A DNA stretch of 64,000 nucleotides. Origin: Croceicoccus sediminis. GTDB lineage: Bacteria; Pseudomonadota; Alphaproteobacteria; Sphingomonadales; Sphingomonadaceae. The notes beneath the pieces were generated by a model that saw only the letters and a program-made list of their open reading frames with translations, had not been told where the DNA came from and made no database searches. Shown here piece after piece: positions 53,468 to 61,461 of the stretch. The stretch's first letter is position 1, and each line of letters begins with the position of its first letter. The translations under genes and the position numbers were made by a program. Where the stretch lies: the NCBI RefSeq assembly GCF_007570835.1, contig NZ_SUNC01000002.1, forward strand, positions 434,001 to 498,000, given 5' to 3'.

Positions 53468-54617
53468 GTTCGGCGCCCTCCTTCCCGAGTTCGGCCTTGA
53501 GCAGGAAGGCGTTGGCGACAGCGATCCGCCATCCCTCCTGGAGGCCGGAGAGAATTGTCACCATGCCCGCAGACCGAGTTCCGACTTGGACCTCGCGGGC
53601 CTGGAACCCGGTCTTCGTCCGGACAAAAACGACATCGCGCCCCTCCACCACCTGGATAGCGTCCTCCGGCACCGCGATGCGGTCGCGGTCGATCTCACCC
53701 GAAGGTCTGATCCGCGCCTGGAGAAACGCGCCCGGCTGAAGGCCAGGAATACCGCGCGACAACGACAGGACCGCAGTGGCACTGCGGCTTTCCGGATCGA
53801 GAGAAGGCGTGACCGAACGCACCCGGGCGCCAATTTCGCGGCCATCGCCGACGACCAGCACGGCCTCGTCACCAGGCTGGATGCGGGAGGCTTCAGCGGA
53901 AGGGAGCGCCACCTCGATCTGAAGCCCGTTCGGATCGACCACGCTGTAAAGCTCCTCGCCGGCGTTCACGAAGGCTCCGAGCACAATGGGTGCCGCGGTG
54001 ATTCTGCCGGCCAGAGGAGAGGTGACTGCCAGCGATCGCCCATCACCGCTGACACCGGCTGCTGCTACTGCCGCCTGCGCCCGTTGCAGTTCCGAACGCG
54101 CTACGCTGAGATTGGCCTGCGCGGCTTCCAGGTCCTGGCGGGCGGTGACGTTTGCTTCGAACAACCGCCGTTCGCGTTCGTAGGCGGCCGACAGCTCGCC
54201 CACCCGCGCACGCGCGGCACTGAGCTGCGAGGCGAGAGCCGCAGCGTCCGCGCTTTCGATGCGGGCGACGGTTTCCCCGCGCGACACATAGTCGCCGAGC
54301 GTCTTGCCCACCGAGCGAACGACGCCAGAAGCACGGGCGTCGATCCGCGCGGAAGCGGTGGGGCTTGCAGCGACGGTCGCCGGGAAGACGAGCTCGACAG
54401 CGGCGCCAGACCGCACGGCGGTCAGCTGTATCGCGGCCTCGCTGATCTGCTCCTCGCTCAGTGTGACCACCCCCTCGGGTGTCTCCGCCTCCGCTTCCTC
54501 CTCCGTATGGTCGTCGTCTTTGGCGGTCGGCCAGAAGATCAGCGTCAGCGCGCCGATCGCGATTACGATACCGACGAGGATCGCCAGATTTCTGCGTATC
54601 ATGGATGTATCTTTCAT
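53457..54617 (-). CDS. czcB: RND efflux periplasmic adaptor CzcB
   Basis: A 386-residue membrane-fusion protein with an N-terminal helix (NLAILVGIVIAIGALTLIFW), a polar acidic stretch rich in histidine/aspartate/glutamate (DDDHTEEEAEAETPEG), a lipoyl-like hairpin with coiled coil (~115-185) and a beta-barrel domain (AGRITAAPIVLGAFVNAG, NGLQIEVALPSAEAS). It bridges CzcA and CzcC. Its start overlaps the czcC stop by four bases. The acidic stretch may collect metal ions. Confidence 0.92.
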   Translation of the reverse strand: MKDTSMIRRNLAILVGIVIAIGALTLIFWPTAKDDDHTEEEAEAETPEGVVTLSEEQISEAAIQLTAVRSGAAVELVFPATVAASPTASARIDARASGVVRSVGKTLGDYVSRGETVARIESADAAALASQLSAARARVGELSAAYERERRLFEANVTARQDLEAAQANLSVARSELQRAQAAVAAAGVSGDGRSLAVTSPLAGRITAAPIVLGAFVNAGEELYSVVDPNGLQIEVALPSAEASRIQPGDEAVLVVGDGREIGARVRSVTPSLDPESRSATAVLSLSRGIPGLQPGAFLQARIRPSGEIDRDRIAVPEDAIQVVEGRDVVFVRTKTGFQAREVQVGTRSAGMVTILSGLQEGWRIAVANAFLLKAELGKEGAEHGH

Positions 54618-55867
54618 TGTGCGGCCAGCCCGATCAGTTCGGCTGCGGCCAGGCCCCTCTGTTCGCGGGCGGCGATGAGCGCCTCGCGGATCGTGTCGCG
54701 CGCCTCGGCGGCAGCGAGAACTTCGATCAGGGGGAAACGTCCGTTGCGATATCCGATGCTCACGAGGCGTAGCGCCTCCTCCGCCTGCGGGAGCGATGTC
54801 CGCGACAGGGTCTCGACGCGCGCTTCGGCACCAAGATACCTTGCGCGGGCGCTGGCGACCGCCTGCTCGTAGTCCGCGAGGGCTACGGCTTCGCGAGCGT
54901 TCGCTGCCCGCAACCGAGCCTCGGCAGCCGCAACGTTGCCCTGGTTGCGATCCCGAAAGGGAAGCGGGATCGAAACACCGACGAGGAAGGCGTTATCGCC
55001 GCTTTCCCCGAAGCGCCGCACGCCCGCGGAGACTGTCGGATCCGGAATACGCAGAGTTCGCTGCCGCTCAATTTCCGCCGCAGCAGCCGTGCTTTCGGCA
55101 CGCGCGACCCTGTAGGTCAGACTTTCCGTCGCATCGGCCATAAGTGAGGCGGGCGGGAGAACATTCGGAAATTCAGCTGGAACGAAGGGCGCTTCACCGC
55201 CCGCCCATAGAGCGGCGAGCGCAGTTCGAGCCGACAGGCTCTCCGCCTCGGCCTCGACCAGATGTGCGCGCGCTTCGGCGAGGGCTGCATCCGCTCTCAG
55301 CGCGCGCAGAGGCGGCTCGCGGCCGACTTCCACAAGGACGCCAGCTATACGCGCCAGTTCTTCATTGCGCGCGACCACATCCTGCGCAAGTTCGACCCTG
55401 GCAGCTGCGGCAACAGCCGTGAGGTATCGCTCGCGCACCAGTTGGCCGAGTTCGACCGTGGTCAGATCGGCCCTGAGGGATGCGAGTCCCGCCTGGGCTT
55501 CAGCCGCACTGACACGGGCGGAGCGTTTGCCGCCTAGTTCGAGACGCTGTCCTACAGAGAGTGTATACTCGGTCGCCTGAAGGCCGGAAAAAGCCCCGCT
55601 GCCAGCGAGGTTCTCGACCTCGAAGGACACTTCGGGATTAGGCCGGAGGCGAGCCTGATCGACAAGCGCCGCTGCCGCCTCGGATTCCGCGCGGGGACCC
55701 ACGAGGCGAGGGTTGGTGGCGGGGGCATCGGTCTCAAGGGCGACCCCACTGAGATCGAGGGCGTCGTCGAGCGTGACGACACGCGGGTCCTGCGCGCTGG
55801 CAGGTCCCGTGGACAGGGCGAGTATCAGCCCCCAGACGGGGGCTGCTCGCCACGATATGGCGAACAT
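54614..55867 (-). CDS. czcC: TolC-family outer-membrane protein CzcC
   Basis: A 417-residue outer-membrane efflux protein with a signal peptide (WGLILALSTGPASAQ) and the two-repeat TolC architecture: VDQARLRPNPEVSFEVENL, VGQRLELGGKRSARV and the second copy VSAGVRRFGESGDNAFLVG with VSIPLPFRDRNQGNVAAAEA. It heads czcC-czcB-czcA and the ATPase, all on the minus strand with overlapping or near-touching ends. It completes the tripartite efflux channel. Confidence 0.92.
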   Translation of the reverse strand: MFAISWRAAPVWGLILALSTGPASAQDPRVVTLDDALDLSGVALETDAPATNPRLVGPRAESEAAAALVDQARLRPNPEVSFEVENLAGSGAFSGLQATEYTLSVGQRLELGGKRSARVSAAEAQAGLASLRADLTTVELGQLVRERYLTAVAAAARVELAQDVVARNEELARIAGVLVEVGREPPLRALRADAALAEARAHLVEAEAESLSARTALAALWAGGEAPFVPAEFPNVLPPASLMADATESLTYRVARAESTAAAAEIERQRTLRIPDPTVSAGVRRFGESGDNAFLVGVSIPLPFRDRNQGNVAAAEARLRAANAREAVALADYEQAVASARARYLGAEARVETLSRTSLPQAEEALRLVSIGYRNGRFPLIEVLAAAEARDTIREALIAAREQRGLAAAELIGLAAQ

Positions 55868-55931
55868 TGATGGGTATTCCTTTGGTGACGTTCAGTTAGC
55901 GTCGGAAAACAGGTCCGACGCGCGGCGAACG

Positions 55932-56270
55932 TCAGCCGCGAGGAGGGGGCGTTGCCAGTTCGGTCAGATTGGACGCGAACGAGGGCTGGTCGCCAGCGCG
56001 TAGGCCGCTCATCACCGAGCCCAAGGTGACGGCGTCAGACGACCGTCCGACGGCCTGCGAAGCATGATGGCAATGGCCATGCGCACATGCGCCGTGCTTC
56101 TCCGGGCCACGGTCATCATCGCCGGGCTCGTCGTGCTGCTCGAGTTGGGATGCTACCGAGGGCTCTCCCGCGCATTCGGCCGCTTCCGCCACCGGTGCCC
56201 ATAGGACACCGAGCGCGGTGCACAGCGTGATAAGCCGTAGCAACGGAGAACGGGCGAAGAACCGGGTCAT
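55932..56270 (-). CDS. CzcI-like small periplasmic protein
   Basis: A 112-residue protein with a signal peptide (LITLCTALGVLWAPVAEAAE) and a histidine/aspartate/cysteine-rich middle (EQHDEPGDDDRGPEKH, CAHGHCHHA). It lies directly upstream of czcC on the same strand, the usual place of czcI, and is similar in size and composition to CzcI, a proposed modulator of czc expression. Sequence identity is low, so the name is tentative. The ATG at 56270 is preferred because the signal peptide follows directly. Confidence 0.65.
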   Translation of the reverse strand: MTRFFARSPLLRLITLCTALGVLWAPVAEAAECAGEPSVASQLEQHDEPGDDDRGPEKHGACAHGHCHHASQAVGRSSDAVTLGSVMSGLRAGDQPSFASNLTELATPPPRG

Positions 56271-56354
56271 CGGGTGTCCGGTAGCAGCGCGAGCTTCACC
56301 AAGGAAGAACAATCTTGAATGACGAAATGTGATGTCATGACAATATCGCCCACT

Positions 56355-56750
56355 CTACCAAACGCTTTTCTTTGATGAGCAATCATTTCGAGTTGGCGAT
56401 AGACCGAGCACGCGTCTGATCTCCGGCTCTATTTCCATCCGGGTGAAAGCACTGACATTGGAACGGCCGGTGTTTCCGACCGGCAGCTTTCCTGTAGCGT
56501 TACCCAGGGGAGCGAGCGCAAGCCTGAACATCTGACCGCGGACCTCCCGCCAGTCTCCTACTCTCCAGGCAAGCCGCAGCATGCGCAAATGCGCGACGCA
56601 GTGCGGTCCGAAACGGTCTTGAGCGACCACGTGGGCGCGCTCGAGATGGTGCCAGGCTTCCTCGAAATTCTGCTCCTTCGCGGCCTTCGCTGCGCGTCGG
56701 TATTCTTCTGCGAGGAATGCATTCCTGCTACTGATGGTATTGCTATTCAT
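56355..56750 (-). CDS. DUF3703 family protein
   Basis: A 131-residue cytoplasmic helical protein (FLAEEYRRAAKAAKEQNFEE, AWHHLERAHVVAQDRFGPH, MLRLAWRVGDWREVRGQM, PVGNTGRSNVSAF). This is the DUF3703 pattern, often found with heavy-metal exporters; its function is unknown. Its start overlaps the CDF gene end by eight bases, so it is translationally coupled to it. Confidence 0.85.
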   Translation of the reverse strand: MNSNTISSRNAFLAEEYRRAAKAAKEQNFEEAWHHLERAHVVAQDRFGPHCVAHLRMLRLAWRVGDWREVRGQMFRLALAPLGNATGKLPVGNTGRSNVSAFTRMEIEPEIRRVLGLSPTRNDCSSKKSVW

Positions 56751-57363
56751 GGGCCAGCTCCCGCCGCGCCTGCCCGAATACCTCGATGCTTCCCCAGAAC
56801 GCCAGTCCGGCCATGATCGAGGCGACCAGCAGGTCGGGCCATGCCTGACCCGTTCCGAAAACGCCGAGAGCGGCCCCGAGAACCGCGATGTTCCCGATGG
56901 CGTCGTTGCGCGAGCAAATCCAGACCGACCGCATGTTCGCATCGCCCTCGCGGAAGCGGAAAAGCATAAGTGCGACGATTACGTTGGTCGCCAACGCCAG
57001 CGTGCCGACTATTCCCATCGTCGAAGGCTCCGGATCGGCACCTGCTATGAGGCCATAGATGGCGTAGCCGATCACCCAGATACCGAAGGCGAGCATGGTT
57101 GCTCCCTTTATCAGAGCAGCTTTCGCCCGCCATGCGAGCGCCATCCCGGCAACGCCCAGGCTGATCGCATAGTTCGCTGCATCGCCGAAGAAATCGAGCG
57201 CGTCGGCCTGAAGGGAGCGGGAATCGGCAGCGATACCCGTTACCATTTCGACTATGAACATGGCTGCGTTCGCGATGAGCGCGATCCAAAGGGCGCGGCG
57301 CCAGCGCGGCTCATTGTGCGCAGCGGTATCGGGTTCCGGTGTCTGGCAGCAGGACTTGGCCAT
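56743..57363 (-). CDS. short cation diffusion facilitator (CDF) metal transporter
   Basis: A 206-residue transporter from the ATG at 57363, with five to six hydrophobic helices and no C-terminal cytoplasmic domain, unlike the ~300-residue CzcD/FieF type. TM2 holds the DALDFFGDAANY metal motif and TM5 has SRNDAIGNIAV, where Asn replaces the usual His. The N-terminus carries MAKSCCQTPE, a possible metal-binding pair of cysteines. The gene diverges from a cadR-like regulator, and its promoter has the long spacer and dyad typical of MerR control. Likely Zn/Cd/Co efflux, by family. Confidence 0.88.
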   Translation of the reverse strand: MAKSCCQTPEPDTAAHNEPRWRRALWIALIANAAMFIVEMVTGIAADSRSLQADALDFFGDAANYAISLGVAGMALAWRAKAALIKGATMLAFGIWVIGYAIYGLIAGADPEPSTMGIVGTLALATNVIVALMLFRFREGDANMRSVWICSRNDAIGNIAVLGAALGVFGTGQAWPDLLVASIMAGLAFWGSIEVFGQARRELAHE

Positions 57364-57373
57364 GCGGCTCTCC

Positions 57374-57402
57374 TTGCAACATTCGAGTCGCAAGCACATA
57401 TG
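57374..57402 (+). promoter_or_regulatory. predicted cadR promoter overlapping the CDF promoter
   Basis: TTGCAA (57374-57379) and CATATG (57397-57402) are 17 bases apart on the plus strand. The CATATG palindrome would serve as -10 for both directions, so the regulator would repress its own gene while bound at the adjacent dyad. The cadR leader would then be about 20 bases. Confidence 0.45.
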
Positions 57403-57427
57403 CACCTTGTAGCAACTACAAGGTCAA
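57397..57427 (-). promoter_or_regulatory. MerR-type promoter of the CDF gene with CadR operator
   Basis: On the minus strand TTGACC (57422-57427) and CATATG (57397-57402) are spaced 19 bases apart, the over-long spacer typical of MerR-family promoters. A perfect nine-base inverted repeat ACCTTGTAG-TTG-CTACAAGGT (57404-57424) occupies the spacer. Confidence 0.8.
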
Positions 57428-57430
57428 GCG

Positions 57431-57826
57431 ATGCGTATCGGAGAACTCGCCAAAGCCACCGGCACCAAGGCGGAAACCATCCGCTATTATGAGCGTGAAG
57501 GTGTTCTGCCCGTCGCCGACAGGACTGATAGTAACTACCGTGATTATTCCGACAGCCATTTGGCTACCCTGACTTTCGTGCGTAGGGCTAGAGGCTTGGG
57601 ATTCAACATGGTGCAAGTGAAAGAATTGCTCATGCTTTCCGATCACGACGACAAGCCCTGCGAAGATGTTGATCAAATCGTGCGGGATCATCTCGAGGAT
57701 GTCGAACGCAAGATCTTAGATTTGCAGTCACTCCATGGCGAGCTTGGGCAGCTTCTTCATTCCTGCCGTTCGGACAGGGTAGGCGAGTGTCGCATTCTCG
57801 AAAGCCTCGCGCGCCCCATGCGTTGA
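57431..57826 (+). CDS. cadR: Cd/Pb(Zn)-responsive MerR family regulator, CadR-type
   Basis: A 131-residue MerR regulator. The winged helix is MRIGELAKATGTKAETIRYY and YEREGVLPVADR, and the dimer helix leads to cysteines C77, C112 and C120, spaced as in the CadR/PbrR group that binds Cd, Pb or Zn. It is divergent from the CDF gene, with a perfect dyad operator between them. It probably controls the CDF gene and perhaps the czc operon; the latter is inference. Confidence 0.88.
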   Translation: MRIGELAKATGTKAETIRYYEREGVLPVADRTDSNYRDYSDSHLATLTFVRRARGLGFNMVQVKELLMLSDHDDKPCEDVDQIVRDHLEDVERKILDLQSLHGELGQLLHSCRSDRVGECRILESLARPMR

Positions 57827-58051
57827 CAATGACTGGCGGAGGGTCGGCTTTGGACGTCATTGGATGCAGTCTAGAAGACCGAAATGAGGTGCAAGGCGTA
57901 CATTGATCCCGCCCTGACTTCAGTAGCCGCAGAACCAATGTTGAGTCCCAAAAAAGCTACGTGATCATCCAAATAGGATGTTCATTAGCTGTCCTAAATT
58001 GAACACATCAAAAATGAAGGCCCGCCATTCGCCCACACTAAGCGGCGGTGT

Positions 58052-59272
58052 TCAAAACCAGAATCGGACGCCCACAACGTAGTTGGTCACGCTCGGATCC
58101 TCGCCCGCAATGCGGGCATAGTCGGCGCTTTGGCCCACCTTCCATTCCTGTTCAACGCCGACATAGGGCGCGAATTCACGCGCGAATTCGTAGCGCAGCC
58201 GCAGTCCGAGTTCGACCGATTCGAGACCTGCTCCGACACCCAGTTCGGGAATGTCCTGCGCTGACAGGTTCACTTCGGCGCGCGGTTGGAGGATCAGGCG
58301 CTGGGTAATGCGCTGATCTAGTTCGGCTTCCACACGTGCCGTCAGATCGCCTTTGGTGGACAGGAACGCGGCCGCGTCGATCTCGAACATATAAGGTGCA
58401 AGTCCCTGCACGCCGATGACGGCATGGGTGCGTTCGGGACCGGTCAGGTCCTGTCGAACACCAGCCTGCAGGTCCCACCAAGGACCGATCGCGTGGCTCC
58501 AAAGGCCTTGGATTTCGGCGGACTCGGGCTTCTCTCCGAAGGTACCTTCGCCCTCGCTCTTGAACCAGAATTTGTCGAGGTCGCCGCCGTAATAGCCTTG
58601 CACGTCCCACAAGTAACCATCGCCACCTTCCCGTGCGCGATACTCAGCCCGATCGCCCTGGAACCAGAACACGTTCATCCCGCCGTTCTCGGCGCGCAGA
58701 GCATCGCGCGAGGCGCGCATCGCTTCGGCGCCCCAGATCGCGTCGGCGGCGCGGGGCGGTCCCGATCCCGCCGCTGCCGGAGGCGGTCCTTGTGGGATGG
58801 GTGTCATGTCCATCGTGCCATGGTCCATGGCTCCGTGGTCCATGTCTCCATGGTCCATCGTCTGATGGTCCATCGGCGCTTGGCCGGACGATTGCATCCC
58901 TTCATGGCCCATCGCCGCGTGGTCCATGCTTTCCATATTGGAATGTTCCATCGCCGGCATCTCGCTATGATCCATCGCCGAATGGTCCATGGCGGAATGG
59001 TCCATTCCTTCCATTTGAGCGTGGTCCATCTGCGAATGATCCATGCCAGAATGGCCCTCGTGCCGATCGGCGGAGACTGGTTCCCCCGGTGGCGTGGCAG
59101 GCTCACAAGCCCCCTCGGGCACCGGATGGCCCATGGCGCGATGGCGTGCGGCTTCCTGTTCGCATTCGGTCTGGGCTGGCGATTGCGCGCTAGGCAGCGC
59201 GTGACCTGAATGGTCCTGTGCGATAGCGGGAGTTGCGGCGCTCGCGAGGAGCATGGCGACGACCAGGCGCAT
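58052..59272 (-). CDS. copB: copper resistance protein B (CopB/PcoB outer-membrane type)
   Basis: A 406-residue protein with a signal peptide (VVAMLLASAATPAIAQ), then a Met/His/Asp-rich tract (~71-156, mostly MDH units) and a C-terminal domain of CopB type with beta-rich ends (GLRLRYEFAREFAPYVG, SVTNYVVGVRFWF). The last residue is a phenylalanine, as in outer-membrane barrels. CopB binds copper and may hold it at the outer membrane. Its ATG shares one base with the copA stop (TGATG). Confidence 0.92.
   Translation of the reverse strand: MRLVVAMLLASAATPAIAQDHSGHALPSAQSPAQTECEQEAARHRAMGHPVPEGACEPATPPGEPVSADRHEGHSGMDHSQMDHAQMEGMDHSAMDHSAMDHSEMPAMEHSNMESMDHAAMGHEGMQSSGQAPMDHQTMDHGDMDHGAMDHGTMDMTPIPQGPPPAAAGSGPPRAADAIWGAEAMRASRDALRAENGGMNVFWFQGDRAEYRAREGGDGYLWDVQGYYGGDLDKFWFKSEGEGTFGEKPESAEIQGLWSHAIGPWWDLQAGVRQDLTGPERTHAVIGVQGLAPYMFEIDAAAFLSTKGDLTARVEAELDQRITQRLILQPRAEVNLSAQDIPELGVGAGLESVELGLRLRYEFAREFAPYVGVEQEWKVGQSADYARIAGEDPSVTNYVVGVRFWF
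58805..59062 (-). repeat. Met/His-rich tandem repeat inside copB
   Basis: Twelve or more units of the form MDHxxM in about 86 residues give a DNA tract of repeated ATGGACCAT-like words. Such Met/His clusters bind Cu(I) and Cu(II). Repeat number is likely to vary between relatives by slippage or recombination. Confidence 0.75.
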
Positions 59273-61092
59273 CAGTCTTCTCCCACCCGCTTCACATCGG
59301 GTGCCGAAGGCGGCTTGGCGACGGTCACGATCTGAAACATGCCCGAATGCATGTGGTAGAGCAGATGGCAGTGGAAGGCCCAGTCGCCCTGTTCGTCGGC
59401 GGTGAGGTCGAAGGTCGCGCTGCCGCCGGGCTGGACGATCACCGTGTGCTTCTGCGGCTGGCGATCGGCAGGCGCGCCGTTGACCAGTTCGAAGAAATGG
59501 CCGTGCAGGTGGATCGGGTGCGCCATCATCGTGTCGTTGACGAGTTTGACCCGCACGCGTTCGTTATAGGCGAAGCGGATCGGATCGTCGCTCACGGCGG
59601 TGAACTTCTTGCCGTCGAACGACCACATGTAGCGCTCCATATTGCCGGTCAGATGAATCTCCATTTGTCGTGACGGGCGGCGCAGATCGTCGTTCGGTTC
59701 GAGCGCGACAAGATCTTTGTAGTTCAGGACTTTGTGCGGCACGTCGTCCAGCCCAAGGCCAGGATCGCCCATGCGATCGACCGGATTCATCGACACCATG
59801 TCGATACCGGGGCCGACCTTCACACTGGGCGGCAGCAGGGACGTGTCGCGCATGTTCATGCCGCTCATATCCATTCCGGACATCGGATCGGGGGTCGCAC
59901 CCTGCGATGACATGTCATGGCCCATGGCCGTATAATCCATGTCGGCCATGTCGCCGGTGCCATGGTCCATTCCACCCGACCCGTGGCTCATACCCATGTC
60001 CGCCATCGTCAGAAGCGGCGGATCGCGCAAGGGCGGGATAGGAGCCCGCGCGCCGGGACGCGAGGCGAGGGTCGCCACCGCCATGCCCGACCGGTCCATG
60101 CTCTCGGCCACGATTGTCCGCGCCTCACCGGTCGGCTCGACAACGATGTCGTAGGTCTCCGCCGTGCCGATCTGGAACTCCTCGACCTCGACCGGGCGCA
60201 CGTTTTGCCCATCGGCGCCAACCACCCAGAACTTCACCCCGGGAATGCGGACGTTGAAGAAGGTCATCGCGCTGCCGTTGATGACGCGCAGCCGCACCCG
60301 CTCGCCGGGATTAAACAGGAACTCGAGACCCTCTTCCGGGCCGCGTCCGTTGGCGAGATAGGTGTAAGTCGAGCCCGTCACGTCCAGGATGTCGGTCGCC
60401 ATCATGCGCATGCGCGCCCACATCCGCCGGTCTTCGCCAGAGAGCGGATAGTCGTCGGTCCAAGTGTTCTGCTGGTAATTGAAGTAGCCTTCGCCCTTCT
60501 TCAGCTTGTCCATGATGGTGTGCGGGTGGAGCGGGGTGAAGTCGCTCAGCAGCAGCACGTAATCGCGGTCCGCCTGCACCGCGTCCGGGCCGGAGGGTTC
60601 GACCACGATCGGCCCGTAATGCCCCGCCTGTTCCTGCAGTCCCGAATGGCTGTGCCACCAGTAGGTGCCGTGCTGGCGAAGCGCAGGGATGTCGTAGACG
60701 AAGGTCTCACCCGGCTTAATCCCGGGGAAGCTGACGCCAGGGACGCCATCGAACTGGAACGGCAGCAGCAGGCCATGCCAATGGATCGAGCTGTCCTCAT
60801 CAAGAGTGTTCGTGACCGCGAGGCGAACCGGCTGACCTTCGCGCAGGCGCACCAGCGGACCGGGCACGCTACCGTTCACGGCGACTGCGTGTCCGCGGCG
60901 GCCCTGCACGACGCGCGGGCCTTCGCCGATGGTCAGCGCGATGTCCCGACCCGAGACTTCATCGAAGCCAGCGCGGATGGGGCCGCCGCCGTGAAGGTCG
61001 GCGCCGCGGGCCCAGGCCGGCAGGGCCAAGGCGCCTGCACCGACCGCTCCCGCTCCCAAAAGTCGTCGACGCGAAACCAGCAATTCACTCAT
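59272..61092 (-). CDS. copA: multicopper oxidase CopA (copper resistance, Tat-exported)
   Basis: A 606-residue multicopper oxidase from the ATG at 61092 with a Tat signal (SRRRLLGAGAVGAGALALP). Copper-binding motifs are HWHG (SSIHWHGLLLP), HSH (GTYWWHSHSG), HPIHLHGHFF and the C-terminal HCHLLYHMHSGM, which together give the type 1, 2 and 3 centres. A Met-rich segment (~360-415; MADMGMSHG, MDHGTGDM, MSGMDMSGMNM) is typical of CopA. It oxidises Cu(I) in the periplasm and binds extra copper. It precedes copB and diverges from csoR; two CsoR-type operators lie between. Confidence 0.94.
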   Translation of the reverse strand: MSELLVSRRRLLGAGAVGAGALALPAWARGADLHGGGPIRAGFDEVSGRDIALTIGEGPRVVQGRRGHAVAVNGSVPGPLVRLREGQPVRLAVTNTLDEDSSIHWHGLLLPFQFDGVPGVSFPGIKPGETFVYDIPALRQHGTYWWHSHSGLQEQAGHYGPIVVEPSGPDAVQADRDYVLLLSDFTPLHPHTIMDKLKKGEGYFNYQQNTWTDDYPLSGEDRRMWARMRMMATDILDVTGSTYTYLANGRGPEEGLEFLFNPGERVRLRVINGSAMTFFNVRIPGVKFWVVGADGQNVRPVEVEEFQIGTAETYDIVVEPTGEARTIVAESMDRSGMAVATLASRPGARAPIPPLRDPPLLTMADMGMSHGSGGMDHGTGDMADMDYTAMGHDMSSQGATPDPMSGMDMSGMNMRDTSLLPPSVKVGPGIDMVSMNPVDRMGDPGLGLDDVPHKVLNYKDLVALEPNDDLRRPSRQMEIHLTGNMERYMWSFDGKKFTAVSDDPIRFAYNERVRVKLVNDTMMAHPIHLHGHFFELVNGAPADRQPQKHTVIVQPGGSATFDLTADEQGDWAFHCHLLYHMHSGMFQIVTVAKPPSAPDVKRVGED

Positions 61093-61124
61093 GGGTCTTG
61101 CAACTCCTTCGGCCGCTGACATAT

Positions 61125-61142
61125 ATACCCCCCAGGAGTATT
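61125..61142. promoter_or_regulatory. CsoR-type operator 1 in the copA-csoR interval
   Basis: ATACCCCCCAGGAGTATT has the TACC-run and TATT/GTAT ends of RcnR/CsoR family operators, imperfectly symmetric. It lies next to the TATATA-like element that could be the copA -10. Confidence 0.65.
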
Positions 61143-61146
61143 GCAA

Positions 61147-61164
61147 GATACCCGGGAGGGTATC
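61147..61164. promoter_or_regulatory. CsoR-type operator 2 in the copA-csoR interval
   Basis: GATACCC-GGGA-GGGTATC is a perfect seven-base inverted repeat around a four-base centre, five bases after operator 1. It is nearer to csoR and could serve autoregulation. Confidence 0.65.
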
Positions 61165-61185
61165 GTCGCCGATGGAGTGCTAAAC

Positions 61186-61461
61186 GTGGCAGCAACCGAT
61201 GGTTCCCGCATCGTAAATCGTCTTCGCAGGATCGAGGGACAGGTGCGCGGCGTGGCGCAGATGATCGAGGATGATCGTTACTGCATCGACGTCCTGAACC
61301 AGGTCCAGGCGATCAAAGCTGCTCTCGGCCGTGCCGAGAGCGAAATTTTGAAGCGCCATGCGGCTTGCTGCGTGGCTGAAGCGATCGCCAGCGGTGACGC
61401 CGACGAACAGAAGCAGAAATTCGGCGAACTGGTCGACCTTTTCGAGAAGGCCAAGCGGTGA
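61186..61461 (+). CDS. csoR: copper-sensing repressor CsoR
   Basis: A 91-residue member of the CsoR/RcnR family from a GTG at 61186 with GGAG upstream; another GTG three codons earlier is possible. The Cu(I) ligands C33, H58 and C62 keep the CsoR spacing (25 and 4 residues apart), favouring copper over nickel or formaldehyde sensing. The helical core is IVNRLRRIEGQVRGVAQMIE and EILKRHAACCVAEAI. It probably represses copA-copB and its own operon. Its stop overlaps the next start as GTGA. Confidence 0.92.
   Translation: MAATDGSRIVNRLRRIEGQVRGVAQMIEDDRYCIDVLNQVQAIKAALGRAESEILKRHAACCVAEAIASGDADEQKQKFGELVDLFEKAKR

Noticed and set aside
57827-58051. Inverted words TGTTCA/TGAACA in the gap between cadR and copB
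   Set aside because: The two halves are 15 bases apart without pairing between them, and no promoter or terminator could be tied to them.
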